This document shows positions 45,687-54,180 of a DNA stretch of 62,724 nucleotides, piece after piece; the stretch's first letter is position 1; each line of letters begins with the position of its first letter. The position numbers and the translations under genes were made by a program. The notes under the pieces were generated by a model, which was given only the letters and a program-made list of their open reading frames with translations, searched no databases and had not been told where the DNA came from. The stretch spans positions 1 to 62,724 of the IMG/VR virus record IMGVR_UViG_3300037262_000044; one strand, given 5' to 3'. Origin of the DNA: a virus.

Positions 45687-46252
45687 TCAGCGCCCTGTAC
45701 GTCCGAAAGGATTCGATCTACAAGACCCTTGGTGTCGATTGTTGGGACGCTGACCGGGATGCTCGGAACTGGCCAGGCGGCAACCCGGTGATTGCTCACC
45801 CGCCTTGCAGGGCATGGGGCCAATTGTCTCACATGGCCAAACCCCGGGCCGACGAAAAAGACGTGGCTTTGCGGGCGGTTACGGAGGTACGGAGGTACGG
45901 AGGTATTTTGGAGCATCCTGCGACTTCGAAGCTCTGGGCGGCAGCTGGATTGCCAAAGCCCGGAAAGGTGGATAATTTCGGAGGATATACAATTTGTGTC
46001 AATCAGTCCTGGTTCGGCCATAAGGCTTTGAAAAAGACCTTTTTGTATATTGTCGGGTGCCCTCATTGGCATTTACCTCCTATTCCGATAAAATTCGACG
46101 CAATCGAATATACAATCTCCTCTAAAATTAAGAAGAAAAGCGGAAGGCGGGTAAAGCGGGAGGTGACTAAAATTGAGCGCGAGGAAACACCCCCCGACCT
46201 GGCAAGATGGCTGATTGCCGTGGCGGAAAAATGCAATAACCGATCAACCTGA
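45683..46252 (+). CDS. Conserved phage protein with C5-methyltransferase-like Pro-Cys motif
   Basis: 189 residues. VIAHPPCRAWGQLSHM (about 36-51) has the Pro-Cys of cytosine-C5 methyltransferases, and GGILEHPATSKLW follows, but the SAM-binding motif is not clear. Much smaller than full C5 enzymes (about 300 or more). Could be a degenerate or minimal methyltransferase-like protein. Residues TEVRRYGG are encoded by a triple 8-base tandem repeat (45881-45905). Confidence 0.6.
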   Translation: MISALYVRKDSIYKTLGVDCWDADRDARNWPGGNPVIAHPPCRAWGQLSHMAKPRADEKDVALRAVTEVRRYGGILEHPATSKLWAAAGLPKPGKVDNFGGYTICVNQSWFGHKALKKTFLYIVGCPHWHLPPIPIKFDAIEYTISSKIKKKSGRRVKREVTKIEREETPPDLARWLIAVAEKCNNRST

Positions 46253-46286
46253 GGGATTAAAGAATGAGCAAAAAAATCGAACAAAA

Positions 46287-46886
46287 ATGAGCGGACTAAA
46301 GAAAGGCGGCTTTTTCCCTGCTGATGAGGAATCTGCAAAAACATCAGAAGGCGAGAAATGGCTCACGGATTTTCAGACACCGGTACCGGTCTGCAACTAC
46401 ATGGCCGAAATGATCCCATTTGGCGCGAGAACGATTTTAGAGCCTACCGCAGGCCTCTGGAATCTGGTGAGGGCTATCCCGCCGGAATATCACGTAACGG
46501 CCCCTGCGGACTTCTTTGCCATGCCTCCGGGAAGATTTGACTGCGTGCTGACCAATCCGCCCTTTTCCAGCCGGTACGCCTTCGGGGTGCCTCCTGAGCT
46601 GAATAAATACGGCATGCGACTTGGATATCACATCCTGCAGGAGTGCATGAAGATGAGCGACGATGTGATCGCCCTGATGCCCTGGTTTACCATCAGCGAT
46701 AGCGATGTGAGACTACGCGCCCTGAAACGGTGGGGATTGCTCACGGTCACGGCCTTACCGCGGGCGACTTTTCAATACGCCAGGATCCAGACGGTGATCC
46801 TGCAGCTACGGAAGGGCTTTGACGGGGATACTATCTTTCGGGTGTTCGATTTGCGGAATGATCATAAAAAACAGTCGCTTTTTTGA
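46287..46886 (+). CDS. DNA adenine-N6 methyltransferase-like protein
   Basis: 199 residues from the ATG at 46287; the frame extends to 46215. Motif I-like LEPTAGLWNL (51-60) and catalytic NPPF (90-93) fit N6-adenine or amino-methyltransferases. No separate target recognition domain. May protect phage DNA from host restriction. Confidence 0.8.
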   Translation: MSGLKKGGFFPADEESAKTSEGEKWLTDFQTPVPVCNYMAEMIPFGARTILEPTAGLWNLVRAIPPEYHVTAPADFFAMPPGRFDCVLTNPPFSSRYAFGVPPELNKYGMRLGYHILQECMKMSDDVIALMPWFTISDSDVRLRALKRWGLLTVTALPRATFQYARIQTVILQLRKGFDGDTIFRVFDLRNDHKKQSLF

Positions 46887-46986
46887 TGAAAGTCAACAGT
46901 CGCGGTCCTCCGGGAGAGATCCGGCCGGGATAGGCATACGGTGATCCCCGTTCCCGGCCAAATTTTTGTAAAAAGTTCTTTGGAAA

Positions 46987-47018
46987 TTGTTTAATTGGAA
47001 AAGGCTTTCGTACATTTG
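46987..47018 (+). promoter_or_regulatory. Bacteroidota-type promoter of the replication operon
   Basis: TTG at 46987-46989, a 21-base spacer, then TACATTTG at 47011-47018, an exact match to the -7 consensus. Start expected near 47024, giving a leader of about 120 bases. Confidence 0.7.
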
Positions 47019-47023
47019 AAATC

Positions 47024-47144
47024 ACATAGCGCGGTCCATTAATATCGGTGAGGGTAATAATGGATTTTATCTTTCAAAGGACAACCTTTCAAAGAGCCGT
47101 TCCTCTCACCAGGGCGGCTTTTTTTATGTCCAAAATCGAAATTA
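47024..47144 (+). promoter_or_regulatory. Structured leader with hairpin and terminator (attenuator-like)
   Basis: The leader contains a hairpin of CTTTCAAAGG with CCTTTCAAAG (47071-47094, one C-C mismatch, loop ACAA), then a terminator (47095-47125: AGCCG with CGGCT, then T7). GGTGAG at 47047-47052 can pair with CTCACC at 47105-47110, inside the terminator loop. The pairing choice may control read-through into the replication genes. Confidence 0.5.
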
Positions 47145-47960
47145 ATGGCTAAAGACCCGGCTTTCCTTTTTTACCCTAACGACTGGCATGGCGGCACAAT
47201 GTATTTTACCCATGAGCAAAAAGGGGCTTATATAGATCTTCTGATCCTCCAATTCAATTCTGGCAAATTCACCTTAGCACAAGCTAAGCAAGTGCTGAGC
47301 ATATGCTTTGCACAAGTTTGGCCGATTTTGAAACCGAAGTTTAAAACAGAGGATAATCTTTTTTGGAATGAACGATTGCTTAATGAAATGCAAAAACGAT
47401 CAAAGTATTCAGAATCACGCCGTAATAACGCTTTAATGGGTAAAAAAGACCCTAAAAACGGCCCAGCATATGCTGGCGCTATGCCAGCGCATATGGAAGA
47501 TGAAAATGAAAATAGAAATACAGATGTAAATAAAACTGGAAATAGAAAGCCGCGCGCGAAGAAAAAGGCTGAGGAAATGGGAATTTGGGAATTGTGCGTA
47601 AAAACTTGGTTCGACTTCTACGAAAGTAAGTTCAAAGAAAAACCCTCCTTTGCCGGCCGCGATCCCGCTTCTATGAAAAAGCTCCTGGAATTGGTCAGCC
47701 AGCGGGTAATTGGGAAAAACTTCGAGTGGACGGCCATAACCTGCTCTGATCATTTCCTGAAGTTTCTGCAACGAGCCTACGCTGATCCTTGGCTATCGCA
47801 AAACTTTCTCTTACAAAACCTTTGTTCTCAGTTCGATAAAATCATCGTCAATGGAAAAAATGGAAAGATCAACGGAAAGGAACCTACCGGCGGAAACGTG
47901 GACGTTGCATCCGCATTCGAAAAAATTGATCGGATGTTTAGTAAAACTGGAAATTCCTGA
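47145..47960 (+). CDS. DUF1376-type phage replication protein
   Basis: 271 residues. The start MAKDPAFLFYPNDWHGGTMY and EQKGAYIDLLILQFN match the DUF1376 N-terminal winged-helix region of phage replication-initiator-like proteins. A low-complexity charged linker (about 100-145) separates it from a helical C-terminal part. It probably binds the origin or loads the replisome. First gene after the leader. Confidence 0.8.
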   Translation: MAKDPAFLFYPNDWHGGTMYFTHEQKGAYIDLLILQFNSGKFTLAQAKQVLSICFAQVWPILKPKFKTEDNLFWNERLLNEMQKRSKYSESRRNNALMGKKDPKNGPAYAGAMPAHMEDENENRNTDVNKTGNRKPRAKKKAEEMGIWELCVKTWFDFYESKFKEKPSFAGRDPASMKKLLELVSQRVIGKNFEWTAITCSDHFLKFLQRAYADPWLSQNFLLQNLCSQFDKIIVNGKNGKINGKEPTGGNVDVASAFEKIDRMFSKTGNS

Positions 47961-47988
47961 CCTTAAAACAGACGGGAAGCTCGAGCTA

Positions 47989-48516
47989 ATGAGCATCACC
48001 GGCGATCTCATGCCGGGTGGCGTGCCTTTCTTTCCCATAATTCGCACATTTCCGCCAATTGCCGAGCTTCTTATCCACAACGCCCCGGGTATCAGCAAAG
48101 CGGTTTTTCTACTCGTCAGGGACTTTTGCGCCTCCCTCAATGTGGTCAGGAATATGAATGAGGATCAGATGATTGAAGCATCTGGACTTCTTATCCAGGA
48201 GTGCAGGAACCTACGGTTGGAAGATTATGTTATCATGTTTTCTATGGCCAAACGGGGTGAATTGGTGGACATCCACGACCGTGTGGATCTTCAAATAATT
48301 ACCAGGATAGCGGACACCTATTGGAGTGTGCGACATTTGGAGGGGCAAAAGGAGCGTGATAAAGATTTCCACGAGACTTTGTACATCGGACCGTCAGAAC
48401 GTGCGCAAGAAAGCCTTAATCCTCAGCAGTTGCAGTTGATGGACAAGGCAGATAATCTGAATGGGGCAATCGGCGACCTTAAAAATACATTCAAAGCATG
48501 GAGGGATGAAAATTGA
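47989..48516 (+). CDS. Hypothetical protein, probable replication region
   Basis: 175 residues from the ATG at 47989; the frame is open from 47851 inside the previous gene, so the start is uncertain. Helical with LVRDFCASLNVVRNMNED and a charged tail. Its place beside the replication protein suggests a helicase-loader or partner. No family recognised. Confidence 0.6.
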   Translation: MSITGDLMPGGVPFFPIIRTFPPIAELLIHNAPGISKAVFLLVRDFCASLNVVRNMNEDQMIEASGLLIQECRNLRLEDYVIMFSMAKRGELVDIHDRVDLQIITRIADTYWSVRHLEGQKERDKDFHETLYIGPSERAQESLNPQQLQLMDKADNLNGAIGDLKNTFKAWRDEN

Positions 48517-48818
48517 CGCCCATCACTTCAGGATATATAACCCTTGGTTACAAACAAGCCGCTTTATGCGCCGAAAACCCCGAGGCATATATTCGCACCC
48601 TTGTAAACTATGGAAGCCAAAGGAGCGTCTTATACACCGTTTACCGCGCCTTGGTGATCTCCGGCCGCCTTCCCCGGATTGAGGACCTGCCGGAGGAAAA
48701 GAAACGCTACTGGTGGACCGAAGTGCAGCAGGACGCGGGCGGATTGCTACCGAAAGACAAACTTACCCTGTTCGCAAAATGCCTTTATACGATCGATTAT
48801 CTTATACAAACTTATTAA
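48513..48818 (+). CDS. Hypothetical protein
   Basis: 101 residues from a TTG start that overlaps the previous TGA (TTGA). Helical, aromatic. No family recognised. Next gene starts 4 bases on. Confidence 0.55.
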   Translation: MTPITSGYITLGYKQAALCAENPEAYIRTLVNYGSQRSVLYTVYRALVISGRLPRIEDLPEEKKRYWWTEVQQDAGGLLPKDKLTLFAKCLYTIDYLIQTY

Positions 48819-48821
48819 AAT

Positions 48822-50462
48822 ATGCAAAATATCAACATCGGCATTCCCATTGATTTACAAAAATTGCTTGACACCCGGTTGCTTTTACAGGCGGGATCCG
48901 GTGGCGGAAAATCTTACGCTCTCCGAAAACTGATTGAATCTATCGGTAACCAGGTTCAACAAATTATCATTGATCCCGAAGGGGAGTTTGTAACGTTGCG
49001 GGAAAAGTTTGATTTTGCGCTGGTCAGCAAGGGGGGTGATATTCCACTGAGTTTGAAGTATGCCGAGACCCTGGCGCACAAGATTCTTGAAACCGGCATA
49101 TCGGTCATTATAGACTTGTACGAATTGCAGAAACACGAACGTCCAATCTTCGTAAAGCGATTCCTTCAGGCCATTGTGAACGCCCCAAAAGAGTTATGGC
49201 ACCCTTGTTTTATCCACATTGATGAGGCGCACACATTTTGCCCGGAAAACGGTCAATCAGAAAGCGCGAGTGCTGTTATCGACTTATGTACACGCGGAAG
49301 GAAAAGAGGGTATTGCGCTGTGCTGGCAACTCAGCGTCTTCCAAAACTGAGTAAGGACGCGACCGCTGAGTGCAACAACAAGCTGATTGGTAGGAGCGCA
49401 CAAGATATTGACCGTCGCCGCGCCGGGGAGGAATTAGGAATGAATACCAAGTCCGATATTTTGTCACTCCGAGACCTTCAGCCTGGAACATTTTACGCTT
49501 TCGGGCCGGCCATCAGCAATGAGGTAATAAAATTCAAGGTTTCGGCTGTCATTACCACACATTTGCAATCCGGCAAAAGGATGATCTCGGCGCCTCCCAC
49601 CCCTTCCGCCATTAAAAAAATTCTTGATAAACTTTCCGACATTCCCGAAGAGGCAGAAAAGGAGTTAGCCACCAAACAGCAATTTCAGGCGGAGATTTCA
49701 CGGCTCAAAACTGAGTTATCAAAGGCTAAGCGACCGGAATCGGCGCCGAATGAGAAGGCTATTCAACAAGTTCGGGACCAGGTCAAAAAGGAATATACTT
49801 CTATTATCAAAGACAAAGATGTTATGTTTTACGCTTCTCAGGCACAGGTTAAGAAGTTGCAGGGCGTCTTAAGTAAAATAGCAGCCCTCAGCGGAACCGA
49901 AATACATTTTCCCATCGCGAATGTAGCCAAGCAACCTGAAGTAAAATCGGTAAAGATTGAGCCGAAACTGGAAAAGAAAATAACTCACCATAATGGAGAA
50001 AAGGTTGAACTCCCCTTAGCGGAAGGCAAGATATTGACCGCTTGTGCACAATTTCCGGACGGTTTGCGGCGCGATCAACTGACGGTGCTCATCGGTTATA
50101 AGCGGTCGAGTCGGGATGCATATCTTCAGCGGCTTAGGCAAAAAGGAATGATTGAACAGAAGGGAGATAAAATTTACCCTAGTGACTTAGGCCTGGAAAC
50201 CCTTGGACCGGATTTCGAACCACTCCCTACGGGCGCAGAATTACAGGAGTATTGGTTGGAAAATTTGCCAGAAGGGGAAAAGAAGATTCTTCGGGTGCTG
50301 ATTGATGCCTATCCCAACGCCGTTCCAAGGGATACTATAAGCGATTCAACCGGTTATCTTCGCAGTAGCCGAGATGCATATATACAACGAATGACCAGCA
50401 AGGAAATAATCAGTTTCGAAGGACGGGGAATGGTGAAAGCTTCTGAAAATCTTTTCAATTGA
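48822..50462 (+). CDS. HerA-like ATPase with tandem winged helices
   Basis: 546 residues. Walker A AGSGGGKS at 25-31 and Walker B FIHIDEAHTF near residue 135 place it in the FtsK-HerA ATPase superfamily (DUF87-like). A coiled-coil linker follows (about 265-325). The C-terminal part holds two similar winged-helix units (RDQLTVLIGYKRSSRDAYLQ and RDTISDSTGYLRSSRDAYIQ), an internal duplication. A VRR-NUC nuclease is three genes downstream. Likely a DNA translocase acting in end processing or replication. Confidence 0.82.
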   Translation: MQNINIGIPIDLQKLLDTRLLLQAGSGGGKSYALRKLIESIGNQVQQIIIDPEGEFVTLREKFDFALVSKGGDIPLSLKYAETLAHKILETGISVIIDLYELQKHERPIFVKRFLQAIVNAPKELWHPCFIHIDEAHTFCPENGQSESASAVIDLCTRGRKRGYCAVLATQRLPKLSKDATAECNNKLIGRSAQDIDRRRAGEELGMNTKSDILSLRDLQPGTFYAFGPAISNEVIKFKVSAVITTHLQSGKRMISAPPTPSAIKKILDKLSDIPEEAEKELATKQQFQAEISRLKTELSKAKRPESAPNEKAIQQVRDQVKKEYTSIIKDKDVMFYASQAQVKKLQGVLSKIAALSGTEIHFPIANVAKQPEVKSVKIEPKLEKKITHHNGEKVELPLAEGKILTACAQFPDGLRRDQLTVLIGYKRSSRDAYLQRLRQKGMIEQKGDKIYPSDLGLETLGPDFEPLPTGAELQEYWLENLPEGEKKILRVLIDAYPNAVPRDTISDSTGYLRSSRDAYIQRMTSKEIISFEGRGMVKASENLFN

Positions 50463-50467
50463 TCAGC

Positions 50468-51097
50468 ATGGCAAAATCAGTCAAAAAGCTGCCCCCCTTC
50501 CAGATTCCCAAAGCGGAGGAAGTGCAAGCATTCATGAACCTCTGCAAACCAGACTGGCCAACTGCTTTCCTGCAGTACTATAGTCAACGCTGGATGGACC
50601 ACTACATGGCTAATGGTTTTGTGGTTGGACGGGTTAAAATGAAGGACTGGAAAAGCTGCGTCCGCGGGCAATGGCTCCAGCTCAAATTCAGGGAGGATAA
50701 GGAGCGATTGGAGGCAGATCTCAAATCCTGGCAGCACAAGGTTCTGCTTGACGAAAAAAGGCGCAAATCGGCCGGCCTGTTCGCGGTCGTTGAAGGCGCC
50801 GGTCCTACTCCTTTCGACCGCTATCTCGAATCGATGGACGAGATCTTTCACGCCTGGCAGGTGGGGAATGCTTCGGATGGTCAGCTGAGGGCAGCCGCGG
50901 AATCCCTGAGAAAGAATAACTTCCTTTTGCTCCCGAAGAGCCAGATTGAGCAGATCAAGGCCGACCAGGGAAATAATGCGGATCTCGGGAAACTTTTAGC
51001 TGTTCGCCAGTTCTTCGCCAATCTGAAACAAAGAGGGATGACCGTATCCGCTTTTATTCGATCTAAAACCGGCTCTCCGGAGCAAAAAACAGCATAG
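50468..51097 (+). CDS. Hypothetical protein, DNA-processing operon
   Basis: 209 residues from the ATG at 50468 (a TTG at 50459 overlaps the previous stop). Helical, Trp-rich N-terminus, basic middle (KVLLDEKRRKSAG). Between the HerA-like and VRR-NUC genes. No family recognised. Ends with TAG. Confidence 0.6.
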   Translation: MAKSVKKLPPFQIPKAEEVQAFMNLCKPDWPTAFLQYYSQRWMDHYMANGFVVGRVKMKDWKSCVRGQWLQLKFREDKERLEADLKSWQHKVLLDEKRRKSAGLFAVVEGAGPTPFDRYLESMDEIFHAWQVGNASDGQLRAAAESLRKNNFLLLPKSQIEQIKADQGNNADLGKLLAVRQFFANLKQRGMTVSAFIRSKTGSPEQKTA

Positions 51098-51098
51098 C

Positions 51099-51323
51099 AT
51101 GAATCTCAGCACCGATGACAACAAGGTAGAATTGACAGTTAATCCAGCGGCGGAGGCTTATTTCAAAGAAGTGTTCGAAATAGAAATGCTACAAGGTATC
51201 AGAAAGCCGCTGCCCAATGGACAGATTTATTACGAATTCGAGATTTCGGACGAGAAAATGAAACTCCTAAAAAAATGGTGGTTCGATTATTTGAAACAGG
51301 ATCTTCCCAAAATAGACAATTAG
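51099..51323 (+). CDS. Small hypothetical protein
   Basis: 74 residues, acidic, with a final helix (DEKMKLLKKWWFDYLKQ). No family recognised. Spacing of one base from both neighbours suggests coupling. Confidence 0.55.
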   Translation: MNLSTDDNKVELTVNPAAEAYFKEVFEIEMLQGIRKPLPNGQIYYEFEISDEKMKLLKKWWFDYLKQDLPKIDN

Positions 51324-51324
51324 C

Positions 51325-51771
51325 ATGAAACGCGGCTTTACCATAAGAGACAACAAAATCATCGCCGATGAGGACCGGGTGCATTACCAGGTGGTGAAGT
51401 ACCTGAAACTGCGCTGGCCAAAAGTTCTTTTCCACACGGACAGTGCCGGGGAGCTGATGTTCGAGAGCCAGCGGATGCGCCAGGGGAAATTGAATCACTC
51501 GGGCATTTCATTCCCGGACCTTCAAATCCTGGATGCAAGGGGTGGCTTTCTGGGCCTGCTTATTGAAATGAAGCGGGAAGGGGAGAATTTGTACAATTCC
51601 GCCGGGCTATTCAAAAACGAGCATCTTTCGCGTCAAAACGCCACCCTGAAAGCCTTGACCGATAGGAATTATCTGGCGGTATTCGCCAAGGGTTTCGATG
51701 CAATAAGGAAGGTGATCGACGATTATATGGCCCTTCCGCCGACAAAGATTTCTAAACCTAAAAAGAAATAG
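51325..51771 (+). CDS. VRR-NUC family nuclease
   Basis: 148 residues. The core has Pro64-Asp65 in SFPDLQIL and Glu81-Met-Lys83 in LLIEMKREG, the PD-(D/E)XK active site of VRR-NUC nucleases. An early Glu16 in ADEDRVHYQV fits the family helix. It may cut branched DNA or ends, perhaps with the HerA-like ATPase upstream. Short, as for phage VRR-NUC proteins. Confidence 0.82.
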   Translation: MKRGFTIRDNKIIADEDRVHYQVVKYLKLRWPKVLFHTDSAGELMFESQRMRQGKLNHSGISFPDLQILDARGGFLGLLIEMKREGENLYNSAGLFKNEHLSRQNATLKALTDRNYLAVFAKGFDAIRKVIDDYMALPPTKISKPKKK

Positions 51772-51772
51772 C

Positions 51773-52081
51773 ATGAGAAATCGCCCTGCAAGTTTCACCG
51801 ACGCCCAGGAAAGGTACATCATCGAAAATGCCTCAGCGCATACGGCTAAAGAACTGGCCACATCCTTCGGGCTGACACAGGCTGTCGTCTATGGCATCGG
51901 CTATCGCCACCACCTGGAATTCAAGCGGATGAACCGAAAGGTGAAGGAGAGCCCGCCCATCCGGGAGAGGCGACCGGTTCCCGCGGGTCTTTTACCGGAT
52001 CCTCCCGCGCCTAAGATTGTCCGTGCCCCGGCCGAATACTCTAATCATGGATTTCAGGAAGTTAAACGGAAATATTTATGA
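51773..52081 (+). CDS. Small helix-turn-helix protein
   Basis: 102 residues. Residues 8-40 (FTDAQERYIIENASAHTA then ELATSFGLTQAVVYGIG) resemble a helix-turn-helix of phage small regulatory proteins. The tail is basic and Pro-rich. Probably binds DNA. Stop overlaps next start. Confidence 0.65.
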   Translation: MRNRPASFTDAQERYIIENASAHTAKELATSFGLTQAVVYGIGYRHHLEFKRMNRKVKESPPIRERRPVPAGLLPDPPAPKIVRAPAEYSNHGFQEVKRKYL

Positions 52082-52254
52082 CGATCGCTGAAAAAGAAGA
52101 ACTTATGCAGGCATTATTGAATATTTTGCCTTCTGCAACCGTCGGCCATTTTGTTCAATGCATAGCCGCTTTCGACAACAAAAAGATCGCAGAGATTCAT
52201 ACGGAGTCATTGCGGCATATTGCGCTGCGGGAGCCTAAAAAATTCAGTTTATGA
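52078..52254 (+). CDS. Small hypothetical protein
   Basis: 58 residues from the ATG at 52078, overlapping the previous stop (ATGA). Helical, charged ends. No family recognised. Stop overlaps the next start. Confidence 0.6.
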   Translation: MTIAEKEELMQALLNILPSATVGHFVQCIAAFDNKKIAEIHTESLRHIALREPKKFSL

Positions 52255-52433
52255 ATTATCGATATTTAGGGGATAAGTTCACTGATCCGGCGTTGAAGGG
52301 CCAAACCTGCCGCGCTATCCGCGCCATTGACGGAAAGTGCATCCGTGGAAAGAACGGCAATATGCTGGTATCATTTGACGGCAAACCTGTGGTGGTGATT
52401 GCGAGATTACTTCGAAAAATCAAGAGTTTATGA
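52251..52433 (+). CDS. Small hypothetical protein
   Basis: 60 residues, basic, predicted short beta strands (RAIDGKCIRGKNGNMLVSF). No family recognised. Overlaps both neighbours by four bases. Confidence 0.6.
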   Translation: MNYRYLGDKFTDPALKGQTCRAIRAIDGKCIRGKNGNMLVSFDGKPVVVIARLLRKIKSL

Positions 52434-52642
52434 TGCTTGAAATCCCCATACTCGAACGGGGCCAGGAAACCGCCTATGTTTATACTCTGGAAAAGATGAA
52501 ATTCGAATATAAAAGGATCGAAAAGGGGCGGAAAATAGTAGCCATTATCGTAACTTATGAGGAACCAATGGACCTCGTTTACTTCGGTATGACGCTCAGT
52601 GCCGACATGATTGGAATCTTTAAAACAGGAATAACAAGATGA
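52430..52642 (+). CDS. Small hypothetical protein
   Basis: 70 residues, alpha/beta. No family recognised. Coupled to both neighbours by overlapping codons. Confidence 0.6.
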   Translation: MMLEIPILERGQETAYVYTLEKMKFEYKRIEKGRKIVAIIVTYEEPMDLVYFGMTLSADMIGIFKTGITR

Positions 52643-52947
52643 GCCATGATCCTGACAACCGATTCCGCCCGAGCAATAGCGATGACGGCCTTTACTTCAT
52701 CGATAAGTTCTGCGTAAATTGCGTAAGGGGGAAATACGAGCACAGCCAGGACACTACAGACAACCCCTGCGAGATCCTTTCCCGGTCTTTCCTGGAAGGC
52801 GAGACGGCGGAATGGGTATACGACGAGCAGGGGCACCCGACTTGCACCCATTTTAAGCGGTGGAAATGGGAGAAAGACGGCGACGGGAATTGGATTGAAC
52901 CGGCTTACGTGTCAGACGATCCGAATCAGTTAAAATTACCTTTATGA
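52639..52947 (+). CDS. Small Cys-containing protein
   Basis: 102 residues. Cys at about 25 and 28, then 44 and 69, could form a zinc site. C-terminal half acidic and Trp-rich. No family recognised. Confidence 0.6.
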   Translation: MSHDPDNRFRPSNSDDGLYFIDKFCVNCVRGKYEHSQDTTDNPCEILSRSFLEGETAEWVYDEQGHPTCTHFKRWKWEKDGDGNWIEPAYVSDDPNQLKLPL

Positions 52948-53387
52948 GCACATACCTGGAAATGAGGCGCGATTTGAAAAATGGGATCAGGACCGACACA
53001 AACCGGCCAAAATCGGGCGATGTCCAGAAATCTGAGGGGAAGGACGCCCCGGCAAAGAAAACGAGCCAAGAGGCTAAAAAGCCTGTCAGGGGGAAGATTA
53101 AGCGGGAAAGCAAAAAGCGGGCGAAGCAGAACAGGCAATACAAGCCCATTCAGCGCAAATTCCTGCGCGAGAACCCTGTGTGCGATCTCAAATTGCCTGG
53201 TTGCACCGGAAATTCAACACAGGTCCACCACGCGGCCGGCCGTGAAAATGACCGACTTTTGCGGGTAGAGGACTTCAAAGCCGCCTGTTCGAACTGTCAT
53301 AAAATTGCAACCGAACATAGCCGCCAGGCCATAGCGGCCGGAAACTCGAAAACAAGATTGGGGAAACCCAAAAAACCAACTATATGA
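52944..53387 (+). CDS. HNH-type nuclease (phage recombination/junction type)
   Basis: 147 residues. A basic N-terminal half (KRESKKRAKQNRQYK) precedes the HNH core CDLKLPGCTGNSTQVHHAAGR, then CSNCHKIATEHS. The Cys pairs fit the zinc-binding HNH/NinG-like nucleases of phage DNA-metabolism operons, not a homing insertion. Overlaps both neighbours. Confidence 0.72.
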   Translation: MSTYLEMRRDLKNGIRTDTNRPKSGDVQKSEGKDAPAKKTSQEAKKPVRGKIKRESKKRAKQNRQYKPIQRKFLRENPVCDLKLPGCTGNSTQVHHAAGRENDRLLRVEDFKAACSNCHKIATEHSRQAIAAGNSKTRLGKPKKPTI

Positions 53388-53632
53388 CTGATCAGGGAGT
53401 ACAACAAACAATCGGCCAAATATTGAAGCAAGTTCGGGAGGCCAGGGACTTATCGCCCGATGAGGTTTTGGAGGACACCGGCGTGTCTAACGAATATCTC
53501 AGGCGATTAGAGGCTGACGAAATTAAAAAGCCATCTGCATCCGTGCTGTGGATATTGTGCGAATATTATAATATTGATTTTAAGCCAATTGGAATAATGG
53601 CGGGAATCATCATAAAAAAACAACGACCATGA
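53384..53632 (+). CDS. XRE-type helix-turn-helix regulator
   Basis: 82 residues. IGQILKQVREARDLSPDEVLEDTGVSNEYLRRLEADE (about 10-46) is a clear Cro/CI-type helix-turn-helix. The tail is hydrophobic and basic. Too short for a CI repressor with a cleavage domain. Probably an early-region regulator. Confidence 0.82.
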   Translation: MTDQGVQQTIGQILKQVREARDLSPDEVLEDTGVSNEYLRRLEADEIKKPSASVLWILCEYYNIDFKPIGIMAGIIIKKQRP

Positions 53633-54174
53633 ATACAGAATCTAAACCCCAGGATGGGCAGATACCAGAAGAATTCTTAAAGCTCTGTATTGAGGCAGCA
53701 AGAGAGACAACGCCTTCGTTCTGGTTCAATGAAGACTCTGCCAAACAAGCGACTATCGCCGCCTACCGCCATCTCTCTAGCTCATTGGGAGGGCCATCTA
53801 TGAGCGAGCAGGTGATAAAAGCTCTGAAAGAGTGGAAGGACGAAGCGAGTCGTAGGAAAGATTTTACATGGGAGTGGATGGACGTTGTTAGAAGAATCAA
53901 CAGCGTTTTGCCTATTGAAGGACAATCATCCCCAGCACAACCGGATGATGGATGGATAAGCGTGGACACGGGGCTGCCGGATTACGATGTGCCGGTTCTA
54001 TGGCTGCGTGAGGATGGGATTTGCTTCGTGCGCGAAATCGATAAAGACGATCCTGTGTGGTGGCGTGGCGACAAGGAGGCGGACGAACTATTTGGGGTCG
54101 GCTCGAAATGCACTCATTGGAGATTCTTACCAGCCGCTCCTATTAACCCTCAGACCGATAACTCAGAAAAATAA
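53629..54174 (+). CDS. DUF551-containing protein
   Basis: 181 residues. The C-terminal ~70 residues (DDGWISVDTGLPDYDVPVLW, ending CTHWRFLP) match DUF551, a small phage and bacterial domain of unknown role. The N-terminal part is a separate helical region. Overlaps the upstream stop. Confidence 0.78.
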   Translation: MNTESKPQDGQIPEEFLKLCIEAARETTPSFWFNEDSAKQATIAAYRHLSSSLGGPSMSEQVIKALKEWKDEASRRKDFTWEWMDVVRRINSVLPIEGQSSPAQPDDGWISVDTGLPDYDVPVLWLREDGICFVREIDKDDPVWWRGDKEADELFGVGSKCTHWRFLPAAPINPQTDNSEK

Positions 54175-54180
54175 AACGTT

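Noticed and set aside
45683-46252. Full cytosine-C5 methyltransferase
   Set aside because: The Pro-Cys motif is present, but no SAM-binding FxGxG or the other C5 motifs were seen and the protein is too short.
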